From NCBI RefSeq assembly GCF_018333375.1, contig NZ_BORW01000007.1:124001-188000 (forward strand): DNA of 64,000 nucleotides. Direction: 5' to 3'. The DNA comes from Paenibacillus cookii (GTDB taxonomy: Bacteria > Bacillota > Bacilli > Paenibacillales > Paenibacillaceae). The stretch's first letter is position 1. Each line of letters opens with the position of its first letter. Under the pieces are notes generated by a model. The model was not told where the DNA came from. It was given only the letters and a program-made list of their open reading frames with translations, and searched no databases. Position numbers and translations under genes: made by a program. Positions 27,601-36,320 of the stretch are shown piece by piece.

Positions 27601-27820
27601 CGCGCCGCAGGAAGGCATGAATCTCCGGCCAGGCCGCTTTTGGAAAATACGGCGCGTGCAGATTGACGAAGCAGCCGTCCCGGCTGGAGCCGAGAGCTCC
27701 GGCCAAATCCGCCGCGCCGACGACCGTGCCGATCTGCCGCAAGGCTTTGACGGCCTGATCGTCAAGCCCGGGACTGCCCGGAAATGCCGAGTCGTGAAAT
27801 ACGATGACGTTCCGGCTCAT
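24689..27820 (-). CDS. Clan GH-A glycoside hydrolase (beta-galactosidase/mannosidase-like), GATase-like N-terminus
   Basis: A 1043-residue enzyme. Residues 1-240 look like a glutamine-amidotransferase-like or ThuA-like alpha/beta domain (HAPYFPKAAWPEIHAFLRRG). A beta domain follows to about 350, then a TIM barrel. In the barrel DLINEP gives the acid/base Glu499 and NVIQETGI the nucleophile Glu665, both typical of clan GH-A families (GH2, GH5, GH42). After 700 a second GATase-like trimerisation domain and a small beta domain follow. The family and bond cannot be fixed; a beta-galactosidase or beta-mannosidase role would suit N-glycan breakdown. There is no signal peptide. Its ATG overlaps the GH125 stop. 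Confidence 0.75.
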   Translation of the reverse strand: MSRNVIVFHDSAFPGSPGLDDQAVKALRQIGTVVGAADLAGALGSSRDGCFVNLHAPYFPKAAWPEIHAFLRRGGGLISIGGAPFKVPVRCEEGGWTPEAEQTAYHRELFIHETLPVNAGPVQSFAASGQIPLLAGREALFEIRDTWNLVPHTTRNSDFPHEMGSAGTMSTQVYPLLKGISGEGREVAAPVVLWEHSRGDFAGSRWLFVNLPPSASFWDQGGIKALAEWSAFCAKPVTELAIKTNYAAYEPGEHAVLTLQMQRIAKSNEAEVSDQRWTFEITVEQDEGDQFWVQRFGAEVTKSLDFVRIPVPLDIQSGLYRVVCRATSEDGETRVLRHGFWGNDPELLAKGSPVSCGRDYFVKDGRPLPIVGMTYMASDVARKFLFLPNADVWDRDMAQMAQAGINWIRTGLWTAYRNVMQADGHASEEVLRAIDAFILTAKKHDLQLTFTFFSFTPETWEGTNPYLDPQSVEAQKRFIRSIVHRHRATSNVDWDLINEPSMFDPKRIFASGPRSCGDRFERAAFSAWLEERHGRIELLQERWNMTPEQLPSFQAAAIPGPQEINFDVQDMILEKKGTRWLDYCLFSMDMHNRWAKQLYEEIKNLSPDQLVTVGQDEALGAQRPSPFFYQEAVDYTTVHSWWLNDDLVWDGVFAKTADKPNVIQETGIMYVETPEGRAKRTEEELRSILERKYAYAFATGGAGAIHWIWNTNFYMDNANESHIGALRADGTEKPETDVSYGFGKFMGEIRDLFQERELEEVAVIFPYSNDFSNRKLAYEATTRLTRVFSYQLNMPIRGVSEYDLEPLEKDPAKLIVLPSAHNFDDAAWDRLLGIVERTGATLLVTGPISIDAYWRKTERLTDVLGEGRLCNVRREELLNVDGHEIPLSYGKRRIAEVSKEARSGGTVEAADAPAAGDAVRNIRLGNGRLIWCPLPIELNDRTDSMAALYRYALDEAGCQSGLEWIRGDVPGVYGRKLKFRDGYLYVFVSEYAWDTNIEVKDADTGVAYAFGLERERSVLFAADGEGRIISVYRPHEVEIHIKS

Positions 27821-29133
27821 AGAATCCCTTCTTTCATCGCTTGATGCACGAGTTTGGAGAACAGGCTGTTGGACCATGCAAACCACTTTCTCGTGAAGTT
27901 CGCCGGATCGTCCGCATGGAAACCTTCGTGCATGTAGCCCGTGTCCGCATCGGTCGCCTCCAGCATCTCGATCATCGCCAGCTTCTCTTCTTTCGTCGTA
28001 GCCGTTATGCCCTGCATCGACAAGGCCATATGCCATACGAACCCGTCCGGCGTGTGCGGGCTGCCGATGCCCTTGGCCGCCTTGCCTTCAAAATAGAACG
28101 GATTTGCCTTCGACAGCGCGAAACGTCTCGTGTTTTGATACACCGGGTCGTCCGCCGACACGTATCCGAGATACGGAATGGAAAGAAGGCCAGGCGTGCC
28201 CGCGTCGTCCATCAGGCAGTAATTGCCGTATCCGTCCGTTTCGTACGCATAGATCGGCCCGAATTCCGGGTGTCTGTAAATGCCGTACAATTGAATGCCA
28301 TGGTCGATGTCCTGCTCGAGCTTTTTCAGCTCCTTCAGAAAATCCGTGTCACGGAACACCCATTCCGCAAACTCCTGCATCTGGCGAAGGGCGACGACGG
28401 CAAACATGTTGCCCGGAATGTTGTAATGGAAATCGCAGGCGTCGTCGCTGGAACGGAAGCCGGACCAAACCATGCCCGTATAATTGACCGGCATGCCGAG
28501 CCCGTCGTTGGCCAGCGTATCCTGGCGGATGCCGTTATTTCTCATGAAGCGGTACGGAGATTGCTCGACATGGCGCTGCTCCGTCTTAAACAAGTCATAA
28601 ATCACGCGCATCGCCGATTTGAAGCCGGCGTCGAAAATATCGGTGAGCCCGGTTTCCTTCCAGTAAGCATAAGCAAGGCGCATGGAGAAGCAAAGCGAAT
28701 CGATCTCAAACTTGCGTTCCCACACCCATGGGGACATTTCGGTCTGATCGGCCGTGTTCCAGTGCCAATCGTTCGCCGACTCGTTAAACGCGTTCGCGTA
28801 AGGATCAATCAGAATATACCGGATATGGCGCTTGATCAAGCCGGACAACATGCGCTGCAGATCCTCGTCGTCTTTCGCCAGCGGCACGTAATGCATGACC
28901 TGCTCCACCGAATCGCGCAGCCACATGGCCGGAATATCTCCCGTAATGACGAAGGTCGTGCCGTCGTCCATCAGCTTGGTCGTCGTCTCCAGCGTGTTCG
29001 GAAAGCAGTTTTTGAACAGCTTCAGCAGCTTCGGGCGATGCGCCAGCTTTTCCTCCGCTTCGCTCAGGACGTCCTGCACGGCCTTCGGAAGTAAGCTGGT
29101 CATTTGGATTTTCGGTAATCTGAATTGCTCCAT
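27817..29133 (-). CDS. GH125 exo-alpha-1,6-mannosidase
   Basis: A 438-residue alpha/alpha-barrel enzyme with GH125 hallmarks: DIPAMWLRDSVEQVMHYV, NESANDWHWNTADQTEMSPW, RSSDDACDFHYNIPGNMF, and a late MHEGFHADDPANFTRKWFAW that holds the general base region. Known GH125 enzymes are inverting exo-alpha-1,6-mannosidases used in N-glycan breakdown. There is no signal peptide, so the product is cytoplasmic. AAAGGAG precedes the ATG at 29133. The 4-bp overlap with the next gene shows an operon. Confidence 0.92.
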   Translation of the reverse strand: MEQFRLPKIQMTSLLPKAVQDVLSEAEEKLAHRPKLLKLFKNCFPNTLETTTKLMDDGTTFVITGDIPAMWLRDSVEQVMHYVPLAKDDEDLQRMLSGLIKRHIRYILIDPYANAFNESANDWHWNTADQTEMSPWVWERKFEIDSLCFSMRLAYAYWKETGLTDIFDAGFKSAMRVIYDLFKTEQRHVEQSPYRFMRNNGIRQDTLANDGLGMPVNYTGMVWSGFRSSDDACDFHYNIPGNMFAVVALRQMQEFAEWVFRDTDFLKELKKLEQDIDHGIQLYGIYRHPEFGPIYAYETDGYGNYCLMDDAGTPGLLSIPYLGYVSADDPVYQNTRRFALSKANPFYFEGKAAKGIGSPHTPDGFVWHMALSMQGITATTKEEKLAMIEMLEATDADTGYMHEGFHADDPANFTRKWFAWSNSLFSKLVHQAMKEGIL

Positions 29134-29239
29134 TGGAATCTCCTTTAAATAATGGATGATGTGATCAAAAATGCAGGGGAGCGGCACCCGGACCTTTTCG
29201 AAAGCCTTTCATCCGGCTGCCGGCCCCAAGCCAGGCTCC

Positions 29240-30526
29240 CTAGTTATGCGTAACGACCGCTCCGGAACCGCCGTACATTTCCACTTCCTCGTCGAATTCC
29301 AGCTTCAGCACAGTTACGTGCTCATGCGTGTCTTCGGCCGTCAAAGGAATCCAGGTCGTTCCCGGAATGTTGAACCAAGGCACGCCGCCGTGGATTTCGT
29401 GCGTCAGCTCTTTTCCGGAGTGCAGCACGGTGATCTTTTTGATCGGGTTGCACAACCCCTTCAGGCATATGCTTTCTTTCGGATCGTCGTAGACGAAGAG
29501 ATACAACGTCTTTTTGTCTTTGGACAGCGTGCTGCCGCCAAGGTAATAACGCGTCATGATGCCTTCCTGCGTGCCGTACACCGCCTCGGCATGCGTGCGA
29601 ATCCAGTCGCCCAGTCCGAGCAGGATCTCTTCCTGGCGTTCGTCGATCGTTCCGTCTTCGCGCGGCCCGATGTCAAGCAGCATGTTGCCGCCCATCGAAA
29701 TGCAGTCGCAGAACATGCGGATGATCTGGTTCAGCGATTTATAATGGTTGTCCGTCGGCACGTACCCCCACGACGAGTTGATCGTCGTGCAGAATTCCCA
29801 CGGCCCTTCAGGTCTCGTGATCGGCAAGCCCTGCTCCGGCGTTTTGTAGTCTCCGTGCCCTTGAAGCCTCGAATTGATGATCAGGTCCGGGTTGAAGGAT
29901 TTCAGGTAATGTTTGAACTCCGGCAAATTCCACTGTTCGGCGCTCCGTTCCCAGTCCCCGTCGAACCACAGCAGGTCGACCTTGCCGTAATTCGTCAAAA
30001 CTTCTTTCAGCTGGTCGTTGTTGAACTGCAAAAACTTCTGCCATCTTTCTTCGTTCTGCACCCCGTCCGGCGGGCTCGAAAACCGGTTGACCGTGCTCAA
30101 ATCGTCCGGCACTTTGCCGCCTTCGTAGACGCTCGGATAATCCGGATGCGACCAATCGATAAGCGAGTAGTACATGCCGAGCCGGATTCCCCTTTTCGTA
30201 ACCGCTTCGGCATACTCCTTGATGATATCCCGCTTGGCAGGGGTTTTCTTCATGACGCTCAGATCGCTGTACTGCGTGTCGAACAACGCTACGCCGTCAT
30301 GGTGTTTGGTCGTCAGCACCGCGTACTTGGCGCCGGATTTTTCGATCAGGTCCGCCCATTTGTCCGCGTCGAATTTGGAGGCGGTGAAGCCGTCCAACTG
30401 CTTCATGTATTGCTCGTAAGATATTCTCCCGTTGTAAAAAGACCAGGATTCGGCGACGCCGTCCACCGCATAAATCCCGTAGTGAATAAAAATGCCCAGC
30501 TTCGCGTCTTCAAACCATTGTTGCAT
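29240..30526 (-). CDS. GH29 alpha-L-fucosidase
   Basis: A 428-residue retaining fucosidase. KLGIFIHYGIYAV at residues 9-21, TKHHDG at 73-78, and nucleophile Asp189 in VDLLWFDGDW are family signatures. A C-terminal beta domain starts near 330. It would release fucose from glycan oligosaccharides; linkage cannot be told. No signal peptide. It starts at 30526 with only a weak upstream site (agGTGctgaac context), and a candidate operator lies at 30589-30600. Confidence 0.92.
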   Translation of the reverse strand: MQQWFEDAKLGIFIHYGIYAVDGVAESWSFYNGRISYEQYMKQLDGFTASKFDADKWADLIEKSGAKYAVLTTKHHDGVALFDTQYSDLSVMKKTPAKRDIIKEYAEAVTKRGIRLGMYYSLIDWSHPDYPSVYEGGKVPDDLSTVNRFSSPPDGVQNEERWQKFLQFNNDQLKEVLTNYGKVDLLWFDGDWERSAEQWNLPEFKHYLKSFNPDLIINSRLQGHGDYKTPEQGLPITRPEGPWEFCTTINSSWGYVPTDNHYKSLNQIIRMFCDCISMGGNMLLDIGPREDGTIDERQEEILLGLGDWIRTHAEAVYGTQEGIMTRYYLGGSTLSKDKKTLYLFVYDDPKESICLKGLCNPIKKITVLHSGKELTHEIHGGVPWFNIPGTTWIPLTAEDTHEHVTVLKLEFDEEVEMYGGSGAVVTHN

Positions 30527-30588
30527 ATATGTTCAGCACCTTTCAGATCAAATGGTCGGCTCTATTCATGCTAAGCCCAATACATCAT

Positions 30589-30600
30589 GTAAATATGTCA
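30589..30600. promoter_or_regulatory. Candidate regulator motif GTAAATATGTCA, copy 1
   Basis: The 12-mer GTAAATATGTCA stands 63 bp before the GH29 gene at 30526. The same 12 bases recur at 38318-38329 ahead of the permease operon, in the same orientation. A shared binding site for the locus AraC regulator is the simplest reading. Not tested. Confidence 0.4.
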
Positions 30601-30618
30601 GCCTTGCGATATATTGCG

Positions 30619-32007
30619 TTATTGGATCCGGAACGCATGCGCGATCGGCGCTTTGGCTTCGCGCTCTTTCGCCGGAAGGCGCACGGCGATGCCGGTGTCC
30701 GTCTTGCGGTACTCGAGCCCTTCCGGCCCGCCGATCAGGTCGATGCGGCTGAACTCTTTCTGCAGCGGCAAATGAATCTCTTCCGGAACGGTTTCGTTTT
30801 CGTCCTTGTACAGGTAGAACGCATAGATTTTCCCGTCTTTTTGCGTAAACTGCACGTTGCCTACCGAATACGGCTCGCACACTCTCGTTCCGTAGATGCC
30901 TTCGCCATGGACCTTCAGCCAAGCTCCCATGCCCTGGATCCGGGAAATCGCCGTCTTCGAAATTCTTCCGTCCGGCTGCGGACCGACGTTCAGCGCCAGG
31001 TTGCCGCCTTTCGCCACGATTTCGACGAGCAGATGAATCAGCTGGCGCACCGACTTATAGTTATCCTCGTAGCGGAACGAGAAAGCCGATCCCATCGTGA
31101 TGCAGCTCTCCCAAGGCACGTGAAGCGCGCGCTCGGGCAGCGTTTGCTCCGGCGTGATCAGGTTTTCGTAAGGCCCGCCGACCGTGCGGTCCGCCGACAG
31201 AAGCCACGGCTGGATTTTGCGAGCCTTTTCGACCACTTCGCCGAGGCGAATGTTCTGATCGCGGTAATCGTTGACCCATCCGGCATCCAGCCACAGCACG
31301 TCGATCCGGCCGTAGTTCGTCATCAGCTCCATGATCTGCTCGTGGGTGAATTGCACGAATTGCTCCCACAGCCATGGATATTCCTTCGGATCATAGGTCG
31401 GACCGCGCGACGTCGTCGTTCCCGGCCGCATGCCCGGCGCCCAATAATACGGCGAATGCCAATCGGCTTTGGAGAAATAGGCGGAAATGCCGAGGCCTCT
31501 CGCCCGGAACGCATTAAAAAGCTGCTTCGTGATGTCGGCGTATTTATGCGTATGGAAAGGGCAATCCGGACCGGTAATGCGGTAATCGGTGGTACGGGTA
31601 TCCCACATGCAAAATCCGTCATGGTGCTTGGTCGTAAAGTTTAAATATTTAAAACCGTTGTCCGCCGCAAGGTCCGCCCAAAGGTCCGGCTGAAAACGAA
31701 GCGGGTTAAACGTTTTGTTCAGATCGAAATACTGCCGCTTCAGTTCCTCCGCGTCGATATCCCAGTCGATTTCGTTGCGCGACCATTCTTCGTCCACGTC
31801 GCTGAGCGCCCAGGACTCGACCAGGCCCAGCTGGGAATACGGCCCCCAGTGCATCATCAGCCCGAGCTTCTGGTCCTTGAACCATTCGAGCCGCTCCAGA
31901 AGAAGCGGATCTTCGGGTTTGACCCACTGCTCCTCGCTGCTGTAGTTGTGCACCCCTTGCACGACGACGGATTCTTCTTCCTCGATCAAATGCTCCTTTT
32001 CACTCAT
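30619..32007 (-). CDS. GH29 alpha-L-fucosidase, second copy
   Basis: A 462-residue fucosidase, distant from the one downstream. KLGLMMHWGPYSQLGLVESW is at 47-66, TTKHHDGFCMWDT at 125-137, and the likely nucleophile is Asp241 in IDVLWLDAGW. It has an acidic N-terminal extension of about 40 residues and no signal peptide. Two dissimilar GH29 enzymes in one operon suggest two fucose linkages, for example core and antennary. ATGGAGGATAACC precedes the ATG. This is the first gene of the catabolic operon and faces the AraC regulator. Confidence 0.9.
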   Translation of the reverse strand: MSEKEHLIEEEESVVVQGVHNYSSEEQWVKPEDPLLLERLEWFKDQKLGLMMHWGPYSQLGLVESWALSDVDEEWSRNEIDWDIDAEELKRQYFDLNKTFNPLRFQPDLWADLAADNGFKYLNFTTKHHDGFCMWDTRTTDYRITGPDCPFHTHKYADITKQLFNAFRARGLGISAYFSKADWHSPYYWAPGMRPGTTTSRGPTYDPKEYPWLWEQFVQFTHEQIMELMTNYGRIDVLWLDAGWVNDYRDQNIRLGEVVEKARKIQPWLLSADRTVGGPYENLITPEQTLPERALHVPWESCITMGSAFSFRYEDNYKSVRQLIHLLVEIVAKGGNLALNVGPQPDGRISKTAISRIQGMGAWLKVHGEGIYGTRVCEPYSVGNVQFTQKDGKIYAFYLYKDENETVPEEIHLPLQKEFSRIDLIGGPEGLEYRKTDTGIAVRLPAKEREAKAPIAHAFRIQ

Positions 32008-32088
32008 GGTTATCCTCCATATCACGATTGGTTTGGTTTCCTTGCAAAAACGGGTGTCACGCGGTTTCCGGCCTTGCCGCCGGATTTA

Positions 32089-32102
32089 TGAAAACGCTAT
32101 CT
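32089..32102 (+). promoter_or_regulatory. cre site (CcpA operator) in the divergent promoter region
   Basis: TGAAAACGCTATCT fits the Gram-positive cre consensus TGWAARCGYTWNCW at every position. It lies between the first catabolic gene and the regulator gene, 82 bp from the fucosidase start, where CcpA could repress transcription in the presence of preferred sugars. Confidence 0.65.
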
Positions 32103-32112
32103 TTGAGAGATA
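32098..32112. promoter_or_regulatory. Inverted repeat overlapping the cre site
   Basis: TATCT-ttgag-AGATA is a perfect 5-bp-arm repeat that shares its left arm with the cre site. It may be an operator of the locus regulator. On the minus strand, TTATCT and CATAAA 17 bp apart would be a rough promoter for the fucosidase operon. Confidence 0.35.
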
Positions 32113-32285
32113 ACTTCTTCGAAGCGGCGCCGATTCCTTCATTCGCCAACCCGAAAATCTTGATTTGCCCGCTTTTTCTTCCGAGGACGCATTTCGAAAC
32201 TTTCCGGCCCTCTATGTCCAAACCGCCGATTTGTTGGTATCATGGATAGGTACCTGAAGATTATCAGCTGACACAGGAGGCAGAA

Positions 32286-34586
32286 TTGTTGAAACGAAAC
32301 TACTTTAAATCCAGGCTGTTTTTGAAATATATTTGGTCCTATTTGTTTATCCTGCTGATTCCTCTCGTCTGCATGACGATTTTCATTTATGAAAACGCCG
32401 TCACGAATCTCCGTTCCGAAATCGAACAGTCCCGCCTTGCCCAATTGACGCAAGCGAAGGTCATCATCGACGGAAGGATGAAGGAGCTCAGCGAAATCGC
32501 GACCCGCATCTCCTACGACAAACGGCTGGCACGCTACCAGGTCCATGATCCGGTCTCCAGCTGGGAGTCGATTCAAGCGCTGGACCAGTATAAGGCCACC
32601 AGCTCGATCATCGGCGAAATGTACCTGTATTTCCATCAAGACGATAAAATTTACTCCAGCAAAGGCCTCAACAATTTTGACGTCTTCGCGAAAAACATTC
32701 GCTTCAAAAACTGGAGCAAAGATACGCTTTACCGGGACTTGAACGAAGCTACGTATCCGATCATGCGGCCGGCGGACATTGTCACGAACCCTTCCGGCGT
32801 CCAGGAAACGATGCTTGCCTATTTGATTCCGATCACGCCGGGAAGCTCCTCCCCCCACGGGACGGTCATGTATTTGATCAAGGAGTCCGAACTCAGCAGC
32901 CTCATCGACTCGATTCTCGGAAGCTACCAAGGCCAAACGTACATCCTCGATAACGAGGGACATATCATGGTCGACAACCGCCAGGGGGAAGCCTTGACCG
33001 AAAAAGACGCGCAGGCGCTTTTCGATGATTTGTCGCCCGGCATCCAGGACCGGAACATCAACGGACAAGCTCATTCGATCGTCTCCGTCAAGTCGGAAAA
33101 CAACGGCTGGAGCTACGTGACGATCATGCCGAGCGCCCAATTTTTCAGCAGCGTTTTGCATGTTCGCAGCTTTATCATCATGCTGTTTATCATCGTGGTG
33201 CTGGTCGGCGCGGCCATCGCCGTCGTGCTGGCCCGCATGCAATACCAGCCGATATCCATGCTTGTCGAGTTCGCCGCTTCCAAAGCCGGCGCCAAGCGCC
33301 CGGATGATGCTTCCGCCTCGGGCAACGAGCTGGACCGAATCCGGACGGCGCTGCAGGAATACAGCTCGCGCGTCGATTTGCAGGAGCCTTTCGCCCGCAA
33401 CCATTTTCTGTCCATGCTGCTCAAGTACGGCAGCGCCCAGAGCCTGACGCCCGAACTTCAGGAAGCATTCGATCTCCGGTTCGACCGCACCCATCATTTC
33501 GTGATGGTCATCGGCTGGGACGAAGAGAACATGAGCGAAACCGAAAAGCAGGAGCGCCAGGACATGATCGAGCTGCTCGCCCAGATCGAAATTCCGGAGC
33601 TGAATGCCCATGGATACGGCGTGGAGCTGTCCCAGCTGAACCAGTTTGGCCTGATCATCAGCTTCAATCTCGGCGGACAGGACGAATTTTCCCATATCCG
33701 GCAAATCGTCGAAGCGGTGCGCAGCAACATGCTCGAAACCTTCGATACGATTCCGATGATCGGCGTCGGTACGTGCTACCCGAGCCCGGATCAGCTGAAC
33801 CAATCGTTTATCGAGGCATGCTCGGCGTTTGAGCTCCGCGTATCCAACGATTACGGCTCGGTCACCTATTTCGAAAAGCTGTCCCAAACGCATGACCAGG
33901 AATTTTGGATCCCGAACAATACGCTGCTCAAGCTTTCGCAAAGTTTGAAGCAGGGAAGCTACGATGTGGCAGCCCAGATCGTTCATTCGGCCATCCAGAA
34001 CCTGCATACGTCCGAACATTCCGCGCTGCTGATCCGCTGCGTTTGCTTCGACCTGCTGAACAGCATTTTGAAAACCGCGTCGGAGCTCGGCCATCACGGC
34101 ATGCTTCAGGAAGTCGCGCCGAACATGATTTACGGCAACTCCCTGGACGAGCTGGAACGCAGCCTGCTGAAGCTGTGTGCGCAAATATGCGCGCAGGTCG
34201 AGCAGAATACGCAGCAGGAAGAACAGTCGATCATCGATCAGATCGTTGCTTACATCGACGAGCATTACGCGGACAATACGCTCAGCCTGGAGACCGTCGC
34301 TTTCGAGTTCAGCATCTCGCCATCCCATGTCAGCCGCTCGTTCAAGGAAAAGATGGGGCTGAACTTCATCCAGTATATCTGGCAAAAAAGAATGGAAGAG
34401 GTCATGCATCAGCTGAAAACGACAAGCGATCCGCTGAAGGACATCATCCTTCGGGTCGGTTATCTGGACACGCCGAATTTTATCCGCAAGTTCAAAAAGG
34501 AAACCGGTTATACGCCGGGCCAATACCGCAAAATGTTTTCGCCGGACGGCCAAGCCGCATCCGAGTCCGATTTGGACGGCGAATAA
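32286..34586 (+). CDS. Membrane-anchored AraC-family transcriptional regulator
   Basis: A 766-residue regulator. Membrane segments are near residues 13-35 and 292-315, with about 250 extracytoplasmic residues between that suit a dCACHE-like sensor. A linker domain follows, and an AraC DNA-binding domain occupies about 650-755 (double helix-turn-helix, FSISPSHVSRSFKEKMG and GYLDTPNFIRKFKKETGYTP). This one-protein design is common in Paenibacillus sugar loci and senses extracellular or lipoprotein-bound oligosaccharide. TTG at 32286 or 32289 follows AGGAGG. It is transcribed away from the enzyme operon and probably activates both flanking operons. A strong terminator follows. Confidence 0.88.
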   Translation: MLKRNYFKSRLFLKYIWSYLFILLIPLVCMTIFIYENAVTNLRSEIEQSRLAQLTQAKVIIDGRMKELSEIATRISYDKRLARYQVHDPVSSWESIQALDQYKATSSIIGEMYLYFHQDDKIYSSKGLNNFDVFAKNIRFKNWSKDTLYRDLNEATYPIMRPADIVTNPSGVQETMLAYLIPITPGSSSPHGTVMYLIKESELSSLIDSILGSYQGQTYILDNEGHIMVDNRQGEALTEKDAQALFDDLSPGIQDRNINGQAHSIVSVKSENNGWSYVTIMPSAQFFSSVLHVRSFIIMLFIIVVLVGAAIAVVLARMQYQPISMLVEFAASKAGAKRPDDASASGNELDRIRTALQEYSSRVDLQEPFARNHFLSMLLKYGSAQSLTPELQEAFDLRFDRTHHFVMVIGWDEENMSETEKQERQDMIELLAQIEIPELNAHGYGVELSQLNQFGLIISFNLGGQDEFSHIRQIVEAVRSNMLETFDTIPMIGVGTCYPSPDQLNQSFIEACSAFELRVSNDYGSVTYFEKLSQTHDQEFWIPNNTLLKLSQSLKQGSYDVAAQIVHSAIQNLHTSEHSALLIRCVCFDLLNSILKTASELGHHGMLQEVAPNMIYGNSLDELERSLLKLCAQICAQVEQNTQQEEQSIIDQIVAYIDEHYADNTLSLETVAFEFSISPSHVSRSFKEKMGLNFIQYIWQKRMEEVMHQLKTTSDPLKDIILRVGYLDTPNFIRKFKKETGYTPGQYRKMFSPDGQAASESDLDGE

Positions 34587-34589
34587 TGA

Positions 34590-34641
34590 TGAAAGCCAAC
34601 ATCCGGTCGTCAAGACCGGGACATGTTGGCTTCATTTTTTT
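34590..34641. terminator. Bidirectional terminator between regulator and lipoprotein genes
   Basis: AAGCCAACAT pairs with ATGTTGGCTT, with an inner CCGGTC/GACCGG stem, then seven T on the plus strand. The minus strand also ends with a short T/C run. It separates the regulator from the solute-binding protein gene. Confidence 0.9.
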
Positions 34642-34655
34642 GTGCTGCTAATCGA

Positions 34656-36266
34656 TTATTTCCCGGAATTCCAGCGGTCGTACGCGCCTTGGTAAAGCTC
34701 TACGATACGGTCTGCGCCCATCTTTTTCAGCTGAGCCACGTATTTGTCCCAATTGGAAAGCGGCTCTTGTCCGGTCACGAACTTCGCTTCCATTTGCTGA
34801 ACGTACGTATTGAGGTCGGAGAGCAGTGCCGTTGCTTCGCTTTGCTCTTCATTCGTCAAGTACACGTTAGGGAACGGCGTTTTGCTGATCGGTACAAGCT
34901 TCTCTGCATTTTCCTTGTCGATCCACTTGTCGAAGTCGCTCTTCAGACCTTTGGTCAGTTCGGCGGAGTTCATGCCCGGCGTCAGGATGCCGTAGTTCGG
35001 CGTCATCGTGCCGCGGAATTCCTCGCGATCTTTTCCTCCCGGAACCGGAAGCCATTCTTTTTCATGCGTTTCTTTGTTTTTGTATTTCCACAGCAGGTTT
35101 TCAGGGCCTTGGGCGAACAACGTTGCGCCGTCATAGCCGTATTGGTAGTCGATCCAGCGCATCGTCGCTTCCGGAGCAGGGTTTTTGCTCGTAATTGCGA
35201 ACGTGCCGTTGGCCGAGATGCCCGGGTGTTTGCCGTATACCGGAGAATCCGGGATTTCGCTCTTCACCGGCGTCATAAGCGGGTTGTCGCTGCTTGGGTC
35301 GCCGCCGAGCGTAAAGTAAGGGAAGTAGTCGTTAAATACGCCAAGCTGGTTGTTTTGCCCCTTCGCCTTTTTCTGTTCAGGCGTTTGCGAGAACGTTTCG
35401 TGGTCGAGAAGGTCTTCCTTCCACAAACGGTTCATGAACGTCAGGTAACCTTTGTAGCCTTCCTCTTGCGGCGTGTAATGCACTTTGCCGTCTTTATCCG
35501 CGTAAATCACTTCGTCATAGATGCCGAAGAAGCCGAGGAAATACATGCGCAAATCGTCCAGCTTCACGGAAGTCAGCGGAATTTCGTCCTTCTTGCCGTT
35601 GCCGTTCGGATCTTCTTCCTTCACGCGTTTCAAATACGCGTACAATTCTTCCGTCGTTTTAGGCAGTTCCTTTACGTTGAGCGCTTTCAGGAATTTGCCG
35701 TTATACCACATCGGGCTCCGGTACCATACGGCGGACAGGTCGACGTTCGGCAGCGCATAGATATGTCCGTCCGGCGTCGTAAACGATTTGCGGATATCCG
35801 GATGCTCGTCGAAGATTTTTTTGATGTTCGGCGCGTAACCTCCGTCGATGTATTTCTCCAGAGGAATCAGCACGCCTTGCGTTCCGTAAGTGACCTGCTC
35901 GGCAGGCTTGAGGTCCGCGCCGTAGAATACGTCCGGCAAGTCGCCGCTCGCGAACACCAGGTTTTTCTTCGTGGCGAAGCTGTCGATCGGCGAAAGCTGG
36001 TAGTTGAATTTAATGTTCGTCAGTTTTTCCATTTCTTTAAGCACGGGCATTTGGTTCCAGTCCGCCACGCCGGCGTCCTGCGACATCATGGTCAGCGTCA
36101 GCTGCTTGTCCACGATCGGAAAGCCGTCTTTTTTCACGCCCGCAGCTTCGGTTTGCGCCGAAGAAGAAGCTCCTTCGCCGCCTTTCGACGAGCCGCATGC
36201 TGCAAGCAAGGACGCGGAAAGGGTAAGGCAAAGTAAAATGGATGAAGCCTTGCGAATGTTTTTCAT
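34656..36266 (-). CDS. ABC transporter solute-binding lipoprotein (LplA-like)
   Basis: A 536-residue extracellular lipoprotein. A signal peptide ends in the lipobox LLAAC (Cys near residue 23). The mature protein shows the family 1 large oligosaccharide-binding fold (VDKQLTLTMMSQ, ASGDLPDVFYGADL, NGKKDEIPLT). It should capture the glycan fragment and pass it to the two permeases encoded upstream. GGGAG precedes the ATG at 36266. No ATPase gene is adjacent; such importers usually use a shared MsmX-type ATPase. Confidence 0.9.
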   Translation of the reverse strand: MKNIRKASSILLCLTLSASLLAACGSSKGGEGASSSAQTEAAGVKKDGFPIVDKQLTLTMMSQDAGVADWNQMPVLKEMEKLTNIKFNYQLSPIDSFATKKNLVFASGDLPDVFYGADLKPAEQVTYGTQGVLIPLEKYIDGGYAPNIKKIFDEHPDIRKSFTTPDGHIYALPNVDLSAVWYRSPMWYNGKFLKALNVKELPKTTEELYAYLKRVKEEDPNGNGKKDEIPLTSVKLDDLRMYFLGFFGIYDEVIYADKDGKVHYTPQEEGYKGYLTFMNRLWKEDLLDHETFSQTPEQKKAKGQNNQLGVFNDYFPYFTLGGDPSSDNPLMTPVKSEIPDSPVYGKHPGISANGTFAITSKNPAPEATMRWIDYQYGYDGATLFAQGPENLLWKYKNKETHEKEWLPVPGGKDREEFRGTMTPNYGILTPGMNSAELTKGLKSDFDKWIDKENAEKLVPISKTPFPNVYLTNEEQSEATALLSDLNTYVQQMEAKFVTGQEPLSNWDKYVAQLKKMGADRIVELYQGAYDRWNSGK

Positions 36267-36320
36267 CTGTATAACTCCCCTTTGTTGTATTCGGGATGGC
36301 AAAATCCCCATTTAGCAAGA

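Noticed and set aside
26048..29094. Long antisense frames opposite the GH-A and GH125 genes
   Set aside because: Low-complexity, arginine- and histidine-rich translations typical of shadow frames; the minus-strand genes carry all conserved motifs.
32139..34613. Long open antisense frame (over 800 codons) opposite the AraC regulator gene
   Set aside because: It mirrors a high-GC coding sequence codon by codon; no ribosome site, no family features, and the plus strand is clearly the gene.
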